Notes: generated from the letters alone by a model not told the origin. Shown: positions 52,224 through 62,489, counted from the stretch's first letter. The stretch: DNA of 64,000 bases from Agrobacterium larrymoorei (GCF_013322225.1 NZ_JAAMFB010000003.1:180185-244184); one strand, 5' to 3'. A program made the numbers and translations.

Positions 52224-53558
52224 ATGAAAAGCATATATGACGTGCGGATTGAGGACCTTGGCAGATGGGTGGCGGAAGCAATGGCAATGGCGGTCATGGA
52301 AGGCGATAGCGCGGTTCGGCAATACTGGGTGAGGGTGCGCAGCAACTGGCTGTCGCTCGTCGTCGTCACCATGCTGACGGTCGTGGCGCTGACCGAGTTT
52401 CGTTCGCCTTTCCTGCCATTGGGGCTGTGGCTGGCAGCCGTGCTCGCCATCCTGTCCGTCAATGCCGCTTCTGTCGTCAAGTCGCGTGAGGAAAAGAGGG
52501 CCGAGAGCGAAACGCTGGCGCAGGATGGGGTTAATCCGGCCCTGATTGCCGGTGTTCAAGCGGGGCTGGTGGCGCTGGATACGCCGGTCTTCATTCTCGA
52601 CCAGAACGCAAGCATGCTTTTTGAAAATGCCGCCGCAGAGCGCGCTTTCGGTTCGCTTCCGGTCGGCTCTCACATTTCCGGCCGTCTGCGGTCGCCGGGT
52701 TTGCTCGATGTCATTCGCGAGACGATCGCAACCGGAAAGCCCAATCAGGTCGAGCATTCCGAACGGTTACCATCGGAGCGGGTTTTCGTGGTGCGTATCG
52801 CACCCGCTGCCGTGCCGCCATCCTCCGGCGCACCGTTTTACATTCTGTCCTTCCGCGATATTTCGGAACTGCGCCGTATCGACCGGATGCGCAGCGATTT
52901 CGTCGCCAACGCCAGCCATGAGCTGAGAACACCGCTCGCTTCCCTGCGCGGCTTCATCGAAACCCTGCAAGGTCCGGCCAAGGGCGATCCGAAGGCTCAG
53001 GAGCGATTTCTTGGCATCATGCTGGATCAGGCCACCCGCATGAGCCGCCTTGTCGATGACCTCATGTCGCTCTCTAGACTGGAACTCAGGGCCAATATCG
53101 CACCGGATCAGAAGGTGGATCTCGTGCCACTTCTCGGTCACGTTCGGGATTCGCTATTGCCGCTGGCCGGTGAACTGGGAATAGACATCAACCTGCACAT
53201 GCCGGATGAAAAGGTGGAGGTCACCGGCGACCGGGACGAGCTCGTTCAGGTTTTTCAAAATCTCATCGAAAATGCCTGCAAATACGGGCAGGAGGGCAAG
53301 GTGGTCGATGTCACCCTCCGCGCGAAGCAGGAAAAGCCGGTCGAGGTGAGCGTGGTGGACAAGGGGCCCGGCATTCCCGCCGAGCATGTTCCGCGCCTGA
53401 CAGAGCGGTTTTACCGCGTCAGCGTGGCCGATAGCCGCTCCAAGAAAGGCACCGGTCTTGGCCTTGCCATCGTCAAGCACATTCTCACGCGCCACCGCGC
53501 GCGCCTCATCATCCGTTCCGAACTGGACGTGGGAACGGACTTTACGGTGCGTTTTTGA
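52224..53558 (+). CDS. phoR: phosphate regulon sensor histidine kinase PhoR
   Basis: A histidine kinase of up to 444 residues. Two membrane spans lie near residues 42-85, a PAS domain near 110-215 (DTPVFILDQNASMLFENAAAERAF), the phospho-His in FVANASHELRTPLASLRGF, and the ATPase N, G1 and G2 boxes in NLIENACKYG, VDKGPGIPAEHV and KGTGLGLAIVKHIL. Neighbouring pst-phoUB supports phosphate sensing. The start is uncertain: ATG 52224 lacks a ribosome site, while ATGs at 52281-52296 lie behind GGCGGAAG. A lone CTGTCAT at 52218 could be half a Pho box. Confidence 0.92.
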   Translation: MKSIYDVRIEDLGRWVAEAMAMAVMEGDSAVRQYWVRVRSNWLSLVVVTMLTVVALTEFRSPFLPLGLWLAAVLAILSVNAASVVKSREEKRAESETLAQDGVNPALIAGVQAGLVALDTPVFILDQNASMLFENAAAERAFGSLPVGSHISGRLRSPGLLDVIRETIATGKPNQVEHSERLPSERVFVVRIAPAAVPPSSGAPFYILSFRDISELRRIDRMRSDFVANASHELRTPLASLRGFIETLQGPAKGDPKAQERFLGIMLDQATRMSRLVDDLMSLSRLELRANIAPDQKVDLVPLLGHVRDSLLPLAGELGIDINLHMPDEKVEVTGDRDELVQVFQNLIENACKYGQEGKVVDVTLRAKQEKPVEVSVVDKGPGIPAEHVPRLTERFYRVSVADSRSKKGTGLGLAIVKHILTRHRARLIIRSELDVGTDFTVRF

Positions 53559-53619
53559 CATAAAGCCGTGACCGCAAAACGATATTTGGAAAAATTGCAT
53601 TATTTATCAATAAATTAGG

Positions 53620-53637
53620 CTGTCACAAATCTTTCAT
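53620..53637 (+). promoter_or_regulatory. Pho box upstream of pstS
   Basis: CTGTCAC-AAAT-CTTTCAT matches the PhoB consensus CTGTCAT-N4-CTGTCAT at 12 of 14 defined bases and lies 131 bases before pstS. PhoB should bind here under phosphate limitation. Confidence 0.8.
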
Positions 53638-53767
53638 CGAAGTGACATAAAAGGGTGTGGCAAGACTGATTATTAAGGGTCCGCCGGGGCAGTCCAGATT
53701 GGACGAGGGGTAAGTCTTCTCTCCGGCAGAGTTCACAAAGCCTTAGGGCCCACGACGGGAGAGTCAC

Positions 53768-54802
53768 ATGAATATCGTTAAATTGTCCGCAGCAGCTCTG
53801 GTGGCTTCCGTTGCGTTCGCAGGCGCCGCCGCCGCACGCGACCAGATCCAGGTTGCCGGTTCGTCCACCGTTCTGCCTTACGCAAAGATCGTTGCGGAAA
53901 CCTTCGCCGAGACCTATCCCGACTTCAAGGCTCCGGTTGTTGAATCCGGCGGCACCGGTGGCGGTCTCAAGGCATTCTGCTCTGGCGTTGGTGAAGGCAC
54001 CATCGACATCGCAAACGCTTCGCGTCCCATCAAGGCCGACGAGCTTGCCGCTTGCAAAGCCTCTGGCGTCACCGACGTTCAGGAAGTCAAGATCGGCTAT
54101 GACGGCATCGTTTTCGCCATGGACAAGTCCAACCCGGACGTAAAGCTTGAGCCGAAGGATCTTTACCTCGCTCTCGCCGCTGAAATCGTTCAGGACGGCA
54201 AGCTTGTTGCCAACCCCTACAAGAAGTGGTCGGAAGTCAACAAGGACCTGCCGGACGTGGCAATCGCCGCCTACATCCCAGGCTCCAAGCACGGCACGCG
54301 TGAAGTCTTCGAAGAGAAGATCATGGCTGACGGCTGCAAGGAAGCAGGCGCGACCGACGTCATCAAGGCAACCGTAACGGATGCCAAGCAGGCTGCCGCA
54401 AAGTGCGTCGCAGTTCGCAAGGATGGCATGGCTGTCGATATCGACGGTGACTACACCGAGACGCTTGCCCGTATCGACGCCAACAAGACCGGCCTCGGCG
54501 TTTTCGGCCTGGCCTTCTACGAAAACAACATGGACCGCCTGAAGGTCGCAACCGTCAAGGGCGTCGTTCCGACGACCGAAACCGTTGCTTCCGGCGAATA
54601 CCCTGTTTCCCGCCCGCTGTTCTTCTACGTCAAGAAGGCACATGTCGGCGTCATTCCGGGCCTCAAGGAATACGTCGAGTTCTTCACCTCCGACGAAATG
54701 ATCGGTCCTGACTCTCCGCTGGCGAACTATGGCCTGGTTGCTGCTCCTGAAGCAGAGCGCAAGGAAATCCGCGCAGGCTTCGAATCCGGCAAGATCATGT
54801 AA
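53768..54802 (+). CDS. pstS: phosphate ABC transporter periplasmic binding protein
   Basis: A 344-residue exported protein: signal peptide ending AGAAAA-RDQ, mature start IQVAGSSTVLPYAKIVAE with the phosphate-binding SST, VESGGTGGGLKAFC and IANASRPI segments. First gene of the pst operon, about 300 bases ahead of pstC, with a hairpin in the gap. ATG 53768 has GGGAG six bases upstream. Confidence 0.96.
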   Translation: MNIVKLSAAALVASVAFAGAAAARDQIQVAGSSTVLPYAKIVAETFAETYPDFKAPVVESGGTGGGLKAFCSGVGEGTIDIANASRPIKADELAACKASGVTDVQEVKIGYDGIVFAMDKSNPDVKLEPKDLYLALAAEIVQDGKLVANPYKKWSEVNKDLPDVAIAAYIPGSKHGTREVFEEKIMADGCKEAGATDVIKATVTDAKQAAAKCVAVRKDGMAVDIDGDYTETLARIDANKTGLGVFGLAFYENNMDRLKVATVKGVVPTTETVASGEYPVSRPLFFYVKKAHVGVIPGLKEYVEFFTSDEMIGPDSPLANYGLVAAPEAERKEIRAGFESGKIM

Positions 54803-54811
54803 TTACCCCTG

Positions 54812-54840
54812 GAGAGCGCGGCAAAACCTGTCGCGCTTTC
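54812..54840 (+). terminator. hairpin after pstS (partial terminator or RNA stabiliser)
   Basis: Nine-pair stem GAGAGCGCG/CGCGCTTTC with loop GCAAAACCTGT, 10 bases after the pstS stop, followed by CATCCTTTCT. The rest of the gap 54841-55103 holds a small hairpin CGCACC/GGTGCG at 55073-55088 before the pstC ribosome site and no gene. Confidence 0.6.
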
Positions 54841-55103
54841 CATCCTTTCTGTTGGCAACATGCCGCCGCAGGTTGACAGCTCCTATTTATCGTAACACCA
54901 AGCGCCCGATAAATATGATGTATCAACCCGGAATGCGTGAGCCGACGAGCATTTCCAGCAAAACTGCATAGTGGTTTTGCGTCAGGACAATGCGTGAACC
55001 GATTAGGAAGACGAGACACCCACCGATCACAGATCCAAAAGTATTCGTCTTTGAAAGTGTCCGATACCGCATCGCACCTTGGGGTGCGCCGAGGAAACCC
55101 TCC

Positions 55104-56588
55104 ATGAACACACCCGTCCTTCTGCTGATCTTGGCGCTGATTGCTGTCGCCAGCTATCTTCTCGGCTCTCGCAGGGCAATGGCGCTGGCAAACGGCCGTC
55201 CGTCGAACCTGCATTCGCGTGCAGGTTATCACGGCTCCTATGCCCTCGTCTGGGCGCTTATCCCCTCCGCACTGATCCTGGCGATCTGGCTGGTCATCAG
55301 CCCCGTGATCATCACGTCTACTGTGCGCGGTGGCTTCCCTGAGGATGTGAAGGCGCAAAGCGAAGCGCAGCAGAGCCTCACCTACGGCATGGTCGGCTCC
55401 ATCGCCCGCGGTCTCGAGCGGCTGACACCGGAAGAGAACGATCAGGTTCGCGCGGACCCGGCGAAGGCACGTGCGCTTCTTGGCGCGCGAGGCGTGGCCA
55501 TTGCAGGCGATCCCGAGCCATACATGATCGAAGCTGCTGAGACGCTCAATGAGCTGACGTCTACAAGCCGCCTTGCGATGGTCGTCGTGGTTCTGGCTGT
55601 TGCACTCGGCGGTGCCGCTTATGCATTGCGCAGCCTCAGCGCCCGTTTTCGCGCACGCAACAATGTCGAAAAGGTCATTCTCGGCTCGTTGCTGCTGGCA
55701 TCTTCCATCGCCATCCTGACGACCATCGGTATCGTCATGTCGATGCTGACGGAAGCCATCCAGTTTTTCAACATGGTGCCTGCCCATGAGTTTTTCTTCG
55801 GCACCGTGTGGGACCCTCGCTTTGCTGCTGCCGGTGCGACCGACAGCTCCGGCCAGTTCGGCCTCATCCCGCTGCTTGCCGGTACACTTTATATCGGCTT
55901 CGTCGCCATGCTGGTTGCGGTTCCAGTCGGTCTGTTTTCGGCCATCTACATGGCGGAATATGCCAGCCCCCGTTTCCGCTCGGTGGCAAAGCCGCTGCTG
56001 GAAGTGCTGGCCGGTATTCCGACGATCGTCTACGGCTTCTTCGCGCTCACCACGGTCGGCCCGTTCCTGCGTGACATCTCCACGCAGATCAGCGGCCTGA
56101 CGACCGGCAACTATACCAACTTCATTCAGGCGCAGAGCGTCATCACCGCCGGTTTCGTCATGGGCATCATGCTGATCCCCTACGTTTCCTCGCTGTCGGA
56201 CGATATCATCACCGCAGTACCGCGTTCGTTGCGTGACGGCTCGCTCGGCCTTGGCGCAACACGCTCGGAAACGGTGAAGCGGGTCATCCTGCCTGCGGCG
56301 CTGCCGGGCATCGTCGGCGCCATTCTGATGACGGCCTCGCGCGCCATCGGTGAAACCATGATCGTGGTTCTGGCAGCCGGTGTTGCCGCCCGTCTGCAGA
56401 TCGATCCCTTCGAGCCGATGACGACGGTCACGGTCAAGATCGTCAGCCAGCTGACCGGCGACCTTGAGTTCACCTCGCCGCAGACGCTGGTTGCCTTCGC
56501 GCTTGGCATCACCCTCTTTGCCATCACGCTTTGCCTCAATATCTACGCGCTCTACATTGTGCGCAAATACCGGGAGCAGTACGAATGA
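55104..56588 (+). CDS. pstC: phosphate ABC transporter permease PstC
   Basis: A 494-residue permease, longer than E. coli PstC because of an N-terminal extension and a periplasmic loop (residues ~70-150), usual in rhizobia. The permease core has IYMAEYASPRFRSVAKPLLEVLAGIPTIVYGFFAL and the EAA-like SLRDGSLGLGATRSETVKRVILPAALPGIVG. ATG 55104 follows GAGGAAA; overlaps pstA as ATGA. Confidence 0.94.
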   Translation: MNTPVLLLILALIAVASYLLGSRRAMALANGRPSNLHSRAGYHGSYALVWALIPSALILAIWLVISPVIITSTVRGGFPEDVKAQSEAQQSLTYGMVGSIARGLERLTPEENDQVRADPAKARALLGARGVAIAGDPEPYMIEAAETLNELTSTSRLAMVVVVLAVALGGAAYALRSLSARFRARNNVEKVILGSLLLASSIAILTTIGIVMSMLTEAIQFFNMVPAHEFFFGTVWDPRFAAAGATDSSGQFGLIPLLAGTLYIGFVAMLVAVPVGLFSAIYMAEYASPRFRSVAKPLLEVLAGIPTIVYGFFALTTVGPFLRDISTQISGLTTGNYTNFIQAQSVITAGFVMGIMLIPYVSSLSDDIITAVPRSLRDGSLGLGATRSETVKRVILPAALPGIVGAILMTASRAIGETMIVVLAAGVAARLQIDPFEPMTTVTVKIVSQLTGDLEFTSPQTLVAFALGITLFAITLCLNIYALYIVRKYREQYE

Positions 56589-57907
56589 CCGACGTCGTTT
56601 CTTCGGGCATCAACGCCCCAGCCGCAACGAAAAAGGTCCGTCGCGATATCGGCATCAAGCGCCGCTACGCCGCAGAACGCCGCTTCCGTGCCTATGGTTT
56701 CGCGGCCATCTGCTTCGGCCTGCTGTTCCTGTTCCTGCTTCTGTGGTCGGTCATCGGCAAGGGCTACACAGCCTTCCAGCAGACCATGATCACGGTGCCG
56801 GTGGAGTTTTCCGAACAGATCATCGATCCCGATAATGTTCGCGCCCAGAACCCCGGCAAACTGATGACGGCCAATTACCCGGTCGTCGCCCGCAATGCCG
56901 TGGCACAGGTTCTCGGTGTTTCGCTGGATGACCGCGCTGGTCTTCGCGCCGTCAATGCGCTGATTTCGGACAGTGTCCGCACCCAGTTGCGCGATATCGT
57001 CGTGTCGGATCAGAGCGTTATCGGCACCACGCGCACCGTATCGCTTCTCGCATCTGGCGACGTCGACAGCATGTTCAAGGGGCAGGTGGATTCCACTGTT
57101 GATGAAAAGAACCGCCGCATTTCCGATCAGCAGGTGGGCTGGATGAACCAGCTGGCGGAAACCGGCCAGCTTGCGAAGAAGTTCAACACAGGCATCTTCG
57201 TCAACGGCAATTCCAGCCGCCCGGAAGCAGCAGGCGTCGGCGTCGCCCTCATCGGCTCCTTCTACATGATGCTGATCGTGCTGGTCCTGTCGCTGCCCAT
57301 CGGCGTTGCCGCTTCCATCTATCTGGAGGAATTCGCGCCAAAGAACCGCCTGACGGACCTGATCGAAGTCAACATCAACAACCTCGCAGCCGTGCCCTCC
57401 ATCGTTTACGGTCTGCTCGGTCTGTCGGTCTTCATCAACTTCATGGGCTTCCCGCGTTCGGCCTCGCTGGTCGGCGGTCTGGTGCTGACGCTGATGACGT
57501 TGCCGACCATCATCATTGCCACCCGCGCTGCCTTGAAAGCCGTGCCGCCATCCATTCGTGCGGCGGCGCTCGGTCTCGGCGCATCCAAGATGCAGACGAT
57601 TTTCCATCATGTGCTGCCGCTCGCGATGCCCGGCATTCTCACCGGCACCATCATCGGCCTTGCACATGCCCTTGGCGAAACCGCTCCCCTGCTGCTCATC
57701 GGCATGGTCGCATTCGTCGCAAACTATCCGACGACGCCGATGGACCCGTCCACGGCGCTGCCGGTGCAGATTTACATGTGGGCGAACGAAGCAGAACGCG
57801 CCTTTGTCGAACGGACATCCGGCGCTATCATCATCCTGCTTCTCTTCCTCCTCGTCATGAATGTGGGAGCAATCCTGTTGCGCCGTCGCTTCGAGCGTCG
57901 CTGGTAG
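56585..57907 (+). CDS. pstA: phosphate ABC transporter permease PstA
   Basis: A 440-residue permease with a long N-terminal and periplasmic part (residues 1-230; one span near 40-60) before the conserved core: [38 protein letters not shown] and the EAA loop [27 protein letters not shown]. The enlarged form is usual in alphaproteobacteria. Overlaps pstC by four bases. Confidence 0.94.
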   Translation: MTDVVSSGINAPAATKKVRRDIGIKRRYAAERRFRAYGFAAICFGLLFLFLLLWSVIGKGYTAFQQTMITVPVEFSEQIIDPDNVRAQNPGKLMTANYPVVARNAVAQVLGVSLDDRAGLRAVNALISDSVRTQLRDIVVSDQSVIGTTRTVSLLASGDVDSMFKGQVDSTVDEKNRRISDQQVGWMNQLAETGQLAKKFNTGIFVNGNSSRPEAAGVGVALIGSFYMMLIVLVLSLPIGVAASIYLEEFAPKNRLTDLIEVNINNLAAVPSIVYGLLGLSVFINFMGFPRSASLVGGLVLTLMTLPTIIIATRAALKAVPPSIRAAALGLGASKMQTIFHHVLPLAMPGILTGTIIGLAHALGETAPLLLIGMVAFVANYPTTPMDPSTALPVQIYMWANEAERAFVERTSGAIIILLLFLLVMNVGAILLRRRFERRW

Positions 57908-57920
57908 AAGGAGCGGATAT

Positions 57921-58736
57921 ATGAACATGTTGTCGGAAGCAGCAGTTGAAAAGGCGCTGGACAAGAAAATGAATGAAGTTTCGTACAAGATGATCGGCAA
58001 GGATGTTTCCGTCTATTATGGCGAAAAGCGTGCCCTTTACGATGTGAACCTGAACGTTCGCGAAAACACGGTGACGGCCCTCATCGGCCCCTCGGGTTGC
58101 GGCAAGTCCACCTTCCTGCGCACGCTGAACCGCATGAACGACACCATCGATGGCTGCCGCGTCACCGGCAAGATCACGCTGGACGAGGACGACATCTACG
58201 ATGCCTCCATCGATGTGGTGGAGCTTCGCGCCCGCGTCGGCATGGTGTTCCAGAAGCCGAACCCCTTCCCGAAGACGATTTACGAAAACATCGCCTACGG
58301 CCCGCGCATCCATGGTCTGGCCCGCAACAAGGCGGATATGGACCAGATCGTCGAGTCCTCCCTGCAAAAAGCCGGTCTCTGGAACGAAGCCAAGGATCGC
58401 CTGCACGAATCCGGCACTGGCCTTTCCGGCGGTCAGCAGCAGCGCCTGTGCATTGCACGCGCCGTTGCCGTTTCGCCTGAAGTGATCCTCATGGACGAGC
58501 CCTGCTCGGCACTCGACCCGATTGCGACCGCCAAGGTCGAGGAATTGATCCACGAGCTTCGCGCAAACTACACCATCGTCATCGTCACCCACTCCATGCA
58601 GCAGGCCGCCCGCGTTTCGCAGCGTACGGCCATGTTCCACCTCGGCCATCTGGTCGAAGAGAACGACACAGACAAGATGTTCACCAACCCGGATGACCAG
58701 CGCACGCAGGATTACATCATGGGTCGCTTCGGCTGA
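57921..58736 (+). CDS. pstB: phosphate ABC transporter ATP-binding protein
   Basis: A 271-residue ABC ATPase: Walker [11 protein letters not shown]-loop [12 protein letters not shown] (the NPFP is typical of PstB), signature [14 protein letters not shown], Walker [14 protein letters not shown] and switch His [11 protein letters not shown] 57921 is preceded by GGAG; the gene starts 13 bases after pstA. Confidence 0.97.
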   Translation: MNMLSEAAVEKALDKKMNEVSYKMIGKDVSVYYGEKRALYDVNLNVRENTVTALIGPSGCGKSTFLRTLNRMNDTIDGCRVTGKITLDEDDIYDASIDVVELRARVGMVFQKPNPFPKTIYENIAYGPRIHGLARNKADMDQIVESSLQKAGLWNEAKDRLHESGTGLSGGQQQRLCIARAVAVSPEVILMDEPCSALDPIATAKVEELIHELRANYTIVIVTHSMQQAARVSQRTAMFHLGHLVEENDTDKMFTNPDDQRTQDYIMGRFG

Positions 58737-58822
58737 TCCTTGATCAGCGTGACGTCACCACACCGCGCTTCCGCTTGAGCCTTTCCGGCTTGCGGGGCGC
58801 TCCGAAACTGGAGAATTCGAAC

Positions 58823-59539
58823 ATGCCGACACATTCGCATATCATGTCCGCCTATGATGAAGAGCTGAAGTTCCTAAGCCGTCGCATCGCCGAAATGGGC
58901 GGTCTGGCCGAACAGATGTGCGCGGATGCCGTTCGCGCACTGGTCAACTCCGATGCGGCCCTGGCCCAGAAGGTGATCTCCGACGATACCATCCTCGATC
59001 ACGCCGAACGCGAGATCGGCGACAAGGCCATCGTCACCATCGCTAAGCGCCAGCCCATGGCCGCCGACCTTCGCGAAATCATCGGCTCGCTGCGTATTGC
59101 TGCCGATCTGGAGCGCGTCGGCGATCTTGGCAAGAACACCGCCAAGCGCGTCATCGCCGTTGCCGGAACCGGCGTTCCGCGCAAGCTCGCTCGCGGTCTG
59201 GAGCATCTCTCCGAACTGGCGCTGGTCCAGCTCAAGGAAGTGCTGGACGTTTACTCAACCCGTTCGGCGGAAAAGGCTCAGGCAATCCGTGAGCGCGACG
59301 AGGAAATCGACGCGATGTACACGTCGCTGTTCCGCGAACTCCTGACCTACATGATGGAAGATCCGCGCAACATCACCACCTGCACGCATCTGCTGTTCTG
59401 CGCCAAGAACATCGAGCGCGTCGGTGATCACGCCACCAACATCGCCGAAACCATCTATTACATGACCACCGGCAGCCAGCCGGCGGGCGAGCGTCCGAAG
59501 GACGACAGTTCCAACACGCTCGGCGCTGTCACCGAGTAA
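58823..59539 (+). CDS. phoU: phosphate signalling regulator PhoU
   Basis: A 238-residue all-helical protein of two PhoU repeats, each with a metal-binding E/D-xxx-D motif (IGDKAIVTIAKRQPMAADLREI; MMEDPRNITTCTHLLFCAKNIERVGDHATNIAE). It relays PstSCAB state to PhoR and keeps the regulon off when phosphate is plentiful. Located 86 bases after pstB, with GGAG before ATG 58823. Confidence 0.96.
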   Translation: MPTHSHIMSAYDEELKFLSRRIAEMGGLAEQMCADAVRALVNSDAALAQKVISDDTILDHAEREIGDKAIVTIAKRQPMAADLREIIGSLRIAADLERVGDLGKNTAKRVIAVAGTGVPRKLARGLEHLSELALVQLKEVLDVYSTRSAEKAQAIRERDEEIDAMYTSLFRELLTYMMEDPRNITTCTHLLFCAKNIERVGDHATNIAETIYYMTTGSQPAGERPKDDSSNTLGAVTE

Positions 59540-59672
59540 ATTCAGCGGCACTCTTGCAAAGATCGCCCCTGATTTTTGCAAGGTCCGATCTATAGTTCAA
59601 ACAGGCTGGAGCGTTGCCGATGCGTCCGGGTGGACCCATCATGCTCTGGCGACAGTGGCGGAGCCTAAAGCC

Positions 59673-60356
59673 ATGGTGCCGAAAATCGCAGTTGTCGAAG
59701 ATGAAGAAGCGCTCAGCGTCCTCCTTCGCTACAATCTGGAATCCGAAGGTTATGACGTCGACACCATCCCGCGTGGTGACGAGGCGGAAATCCGCCTGCA
59801 GGAACGCACACCCGACCTTCTGATCCTCGACTGGATGCTGCCCGGCGTTTCCGGCATCGAGCTTTGCCGTCGTCTGCGCATGCGCCCTGAAACCGAACGG
59901 CTGCCGATCATCATGCTGACGGCACGTGGCGAGGAGAGCGAACGCATACGCGGCCTCTCCACCGGCGCGGACGACTATGTGGTCAAACCCTTCTCCACCC
60001 CGGAACTGATGGCCCGCGTCAAAGCCATGCTGCGACGCGCCAAGCCGGAAGTGCTATCCTCCGTGCTCAAATGCGGCGATATCGAGCTGGATCGCGAAAC
60101 CCACCGCGTCCACCGCAAGAGCCGCGAAGTGCGCCTCGGGCCAACAGAATTCCGCTTGCTGGAATTCCTCATGACCTCGCCAGGCCGCGTCTTCTCCCGG
60201 TCCCAGTTGCTGGATGGTGTTTGGGGTCACGATATCTACGTCGACGAACGCACGGTCGACGTTCATGTCGGCCGCCTGCGCAAGGCGCTGAACTTTTCCA
60301 GCATGCAGGACGTCATCCGCACCGTTCGCGGTGCCGGATATTCTATGGAAGCGTGA
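59673..60356 (+). CDS. phoB: phosphate regulon response regulator PhoB
   Basis: A 227-residue OmpR-type regulator: receiver with VVEDEEAL, phospho-Asp in LLILDWMLPG, IMLTARGEE and Lys in YVVKPFS; winged helix with RLGPTEFRLLEFLMTSPGRVFSRSQLLDGVWG and the recognition segment VDVHVGRLRKAL. ATG 59673 is nine bases after GGAG and gives the usual length; a GTG at 59655 is less likely. Activates from the Pho box before pstS. Confidence 0.96.
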   Translation: MVPKIAVVEDEEALSVLLRYNLESEGYDVDTIPRGDEAEIRLQERTPDLLILDWMLPGVSGIELCRRLRMRPETERLPIIMLTARGEESERIRGLSTGADDYVVKPFSTPELMARVKAMLRRAKPEVLSSVLKCGDIELDRETHRVHRKSREVRLGPTEFRLLEFLMTSPGRVFSRSQLLDGVWGHDIYVDERTVDVHVGRLRKALNFSSMQDVIRTVRGAGYSMEA

Positions 60357-60416
60357 TCGGGGGAGGGTGGCGCGCTGGTGAAATCAGCCCGTCCACCTGT
60401 CCATTGCCGGGATAGA

Positions 60417-60914
60417 TCAGGCGCAGAGCACCATTGCCCAATAAGGCCGGTTCTTGGCCGCGGCATCGTAAGCAACGGCAACGCCAAGGCCACCGTAATT
60501 CCCAAGCATGTTTTCCAGATGATGCGGCGAGCCGATCCAGGCCTTGACCACGCGCTCGACCGTATCCTGTCCGGCGGCAACGTTTTCAGCGGCTGGCAGA
60601 GGGACATTGCCTTCCTTCATGCGAATGAGGAAGCTATCGGTAAGGCCAATGAGATGAGCCATCTTCTGCGCCTTTACCATGCGGTTGGCCTGATAGATGG
60701 CCGCCTGCTGGGCAGCACTGTTGGATGAAAGAGTCGAAAGACCCTTCGAGCGGCGAAGCTCGTTGACCATGGGCAGGGCCGCAGCGGTTTCATCCCGCGT
60801 GCCGGAAGAAACCCCCTTGTTGGTGGGCATGGTAACGCAGGCAGAGAGAACAGAGCCAGCGGATAACAGCACGAAACCGCGCCGGGAAAGCGTAATCAGG
60901 GATTTGTCTGTCAT
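60417..60914 (-). CDS. CAP-domain (SCP-like) lipoprotein
   Basis: A 165-residue exported protein with a signal containing a twin Arg (LSRRGFVLLSAGS) and a lipobox LSAC (Cys26). The remainder is a bacterial CAP/SCP domain: ALPMVNELRRSKGL, MAHLIGLTDSF, AAENVAAGQDTVERVVKAWIGSPHHLENMLG and a C-terminal Tyr/Trp strand. CAP-domain activities in bacteria are mostly unknown. One base separates it from the DUF6460 gene upstream. Confidence 0.88.
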   Translation of the reverse strand: MTDKSLITLSRRGFVLLSAGSVLSACVTMPTNKGVSSGTRDETAAALPMVNELRRSKGLSTLSSNSAAQQAAIYQANRMVKAQKMAHLIGLTDSFLIRMKEGNVPLPAAENVAAGQDTVERVVKAWIGSPHHLENMLGNYGGLGVAVAYDAAAKNRPYWAMVLCA

Positions 60915-60915
60915 A

Positions 60916-61182
60916 TCAGCCGCGATAGCTTAAGAGTCTGAGGACGATGAAGACGGGGATGACGATCACGGCACCCGCCAGAAGGTAATCCCCGATGCTG
61001 CCCAGAGCGTGGAAGCCGGAATACCAGATATTCAGGACGAAATCGCGTGTGCCATAGATGATGCTCCACGGCGTGAGCCCGAAGACGGCCATGATAAAAC
61101 CGACGATCAGCGACACGACCAAAAGCTTGACGATCGTGCGCCCCACGCTGTCACCCAGCACTTTATCGACCCCACCGGCCAT
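60916..61182 (-). CDS. DUF6460-like integral membrane protein
   Basis: An 88-residue protein with two membrane spans (LLVVSLIVGFIMAVFGL and LLAGAVIVIPVFIVLRLL) linked by a loop TPWSIIYGTRDFVLNIWYSG. Conserved in rhizobia, function unknown. ATG 61182 has GGAG at eight bases; it is followed after one base by the CAP-domain gene, so the two are an operon. Confidence 0.8.
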   Translation of the reverse strand: MAGGVDKVLGDSVGRTIVKLLVVSLIVGFIMAVFGLTPWSIIYGTRDFVLNIWYSGFHALGSIGDYLLAGAVIVIPVFIVLRLLSYRG

Positions 61183-61378
61183 CAGCATATCTCCTGAAGC
61201 ATGTCCGGCAAACCTGTTTGCGATTTTGACATGCACTATAAAAAACTGAAGCAAGACATATGAAGACTATCGCTCCCATGCAAGCTTTGACACACTCTTG
61301 GCGCTGCCATGAAATAGGACTTGAGTTTTTTTATGGCTTGATGAAAGAGAGCCAACCTCTCTTCAGGATAATTCGTGA

Positions 61379-62323
61379 ATGGCCCAGAACCAGCTTTCCT
61401 CCGGCGATGTCATTGCAGACCGTCGCGCCGACTATGCCCGAATGCTGGCCGAAAGTGGCGATCACGCGGCGGCCGCAGAACTGATCGAACAGGCGCTGGA
61501 ACTTGCGCCGGTTTGGACGGCTGGCTGGTTTCGGCTGGGCGAATATAGCGAAAAGTCGGGGCAGGTGGAAAAAGCGGTCGCCGCTTACGAAAAGGTGGCC
61601 GAACTGGACGGCGAAGGCATCTTTGCCGCACCGTTGAAGCTGGCGGTACTCGGTGCGGCAGAAACACCGGAACAGCCGCCGAGCCGCTATGTCGAGGGTC
61701 TATTCGACGACTACGCCCATCGTTTCGAAAAGGCGCTGGTGGAAAAGCTGGACTATCGCGTGCCGCAAAAGCTGGCTGCTTTGATTGAAACCCTACGACC
61801 GGACGATGGACGCTTTCGCTGCGCAGTCGATATAGGCTGCGGCACAGGGCTTCTGGGGGTGGAAATCCAGGATTGGGCAGAGCGGCTTGAAGGCTTCGAC
61901 ATTTCCACCAACATGTTGGCGAAGGCGGACGAGAAGGGCATCTATCAACACCTTGCGCAGGCGGACCTTTCGTTGGATGAGGACGGGTCGGGACTGTTTG
62001 CCGGTGGGCTTGAAAGAGGCCGGGCCGATCTCGTCGCCGCAGCGGACGTGATGATGTATCTCGGCAGCCTCGAAGCCGTTATGCCGTTGGTGCGGGCGGT
62101 ACTTGGCGAGGGCGGCCTGTTTGCCTTCTCGGTCGAAGATGCGGGTGGCGAAGAAGGTTTCGTGCTGCAACCATCGCTGCGTTACGCCCATTCCGAATCC
62201 TATGTTCGCGGACTTCTAGGCTCATTTGGAATGGAGACGTTGCAAACCCGAAAAACGACAATTCGCAAAGATGCTGGAATCCCCCTTTCCGGCATTCTGT
62301 TTCTTGCGAGAAAACAGGGCTGA
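61379..62323 (+). CDS. TPR-containing SAM methyltransferase
   Basis: A 314-residue protein. Residues ~15-85 form two TPR-like helix pairs (YARMLAESGDHAAAAELIEQALELAP and WFRLGEYSEKSGQVEKAVAAYEKVAELD). The methyltransferase domain follows with the SAM motif AVDIGCGTGLLGVEIQ near residue 150 and DLVAAADVMMYLG. The segment SRYVEGLFDDYAHRFEKALVEKLDYRVP precedes it, typical of this bacterial class. Substrate unknown. The preceding gap 61183-61378 contains only promoter-like AT-rich sequence. Confidence 0.85.
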   Translation: MAQNQLSSGDVIADRRADYARMLAESGDHAAAAELIEQALELAPVWTAGWFRLGEYSEKSGQVEKAVAAYEKVAELDGEGIFAAPLKLAVLGAAETPEQPPSRYVEGLFDDYAHRFEKALVEKLDYRVPQKLAALIETLRPDDGRFRCAVDIGCGTGLLGVEIQDWAERLEGFDISTNMLAKADEKGIYQHLAQADLSLDEDGSGLFAGGLERGRADLVAAADVMMYLGSLEAVMPLVRAVLGEGGLFAFSVEDAGGEEGFVLQPSLRYAHSESYVRGLLGSFGMETLQTRKTTIRKDAGIPLSGILFLARKQG

Positions 62324-62489
62324 ACTTACCGCTTATTGCATTTTTGCCGATAGGTCAGCATTGCTGACGGAAGCATATTGCCGAGACGCTTTTTGCAGTG
62401 CAAAATAATGGCGTCTCGAAGCTTTTGCGATCAGCCAGACGCGCGGGACATTTCATAAAAATCAAAGCGGTTTTGTTCCGGAGTTTGGC

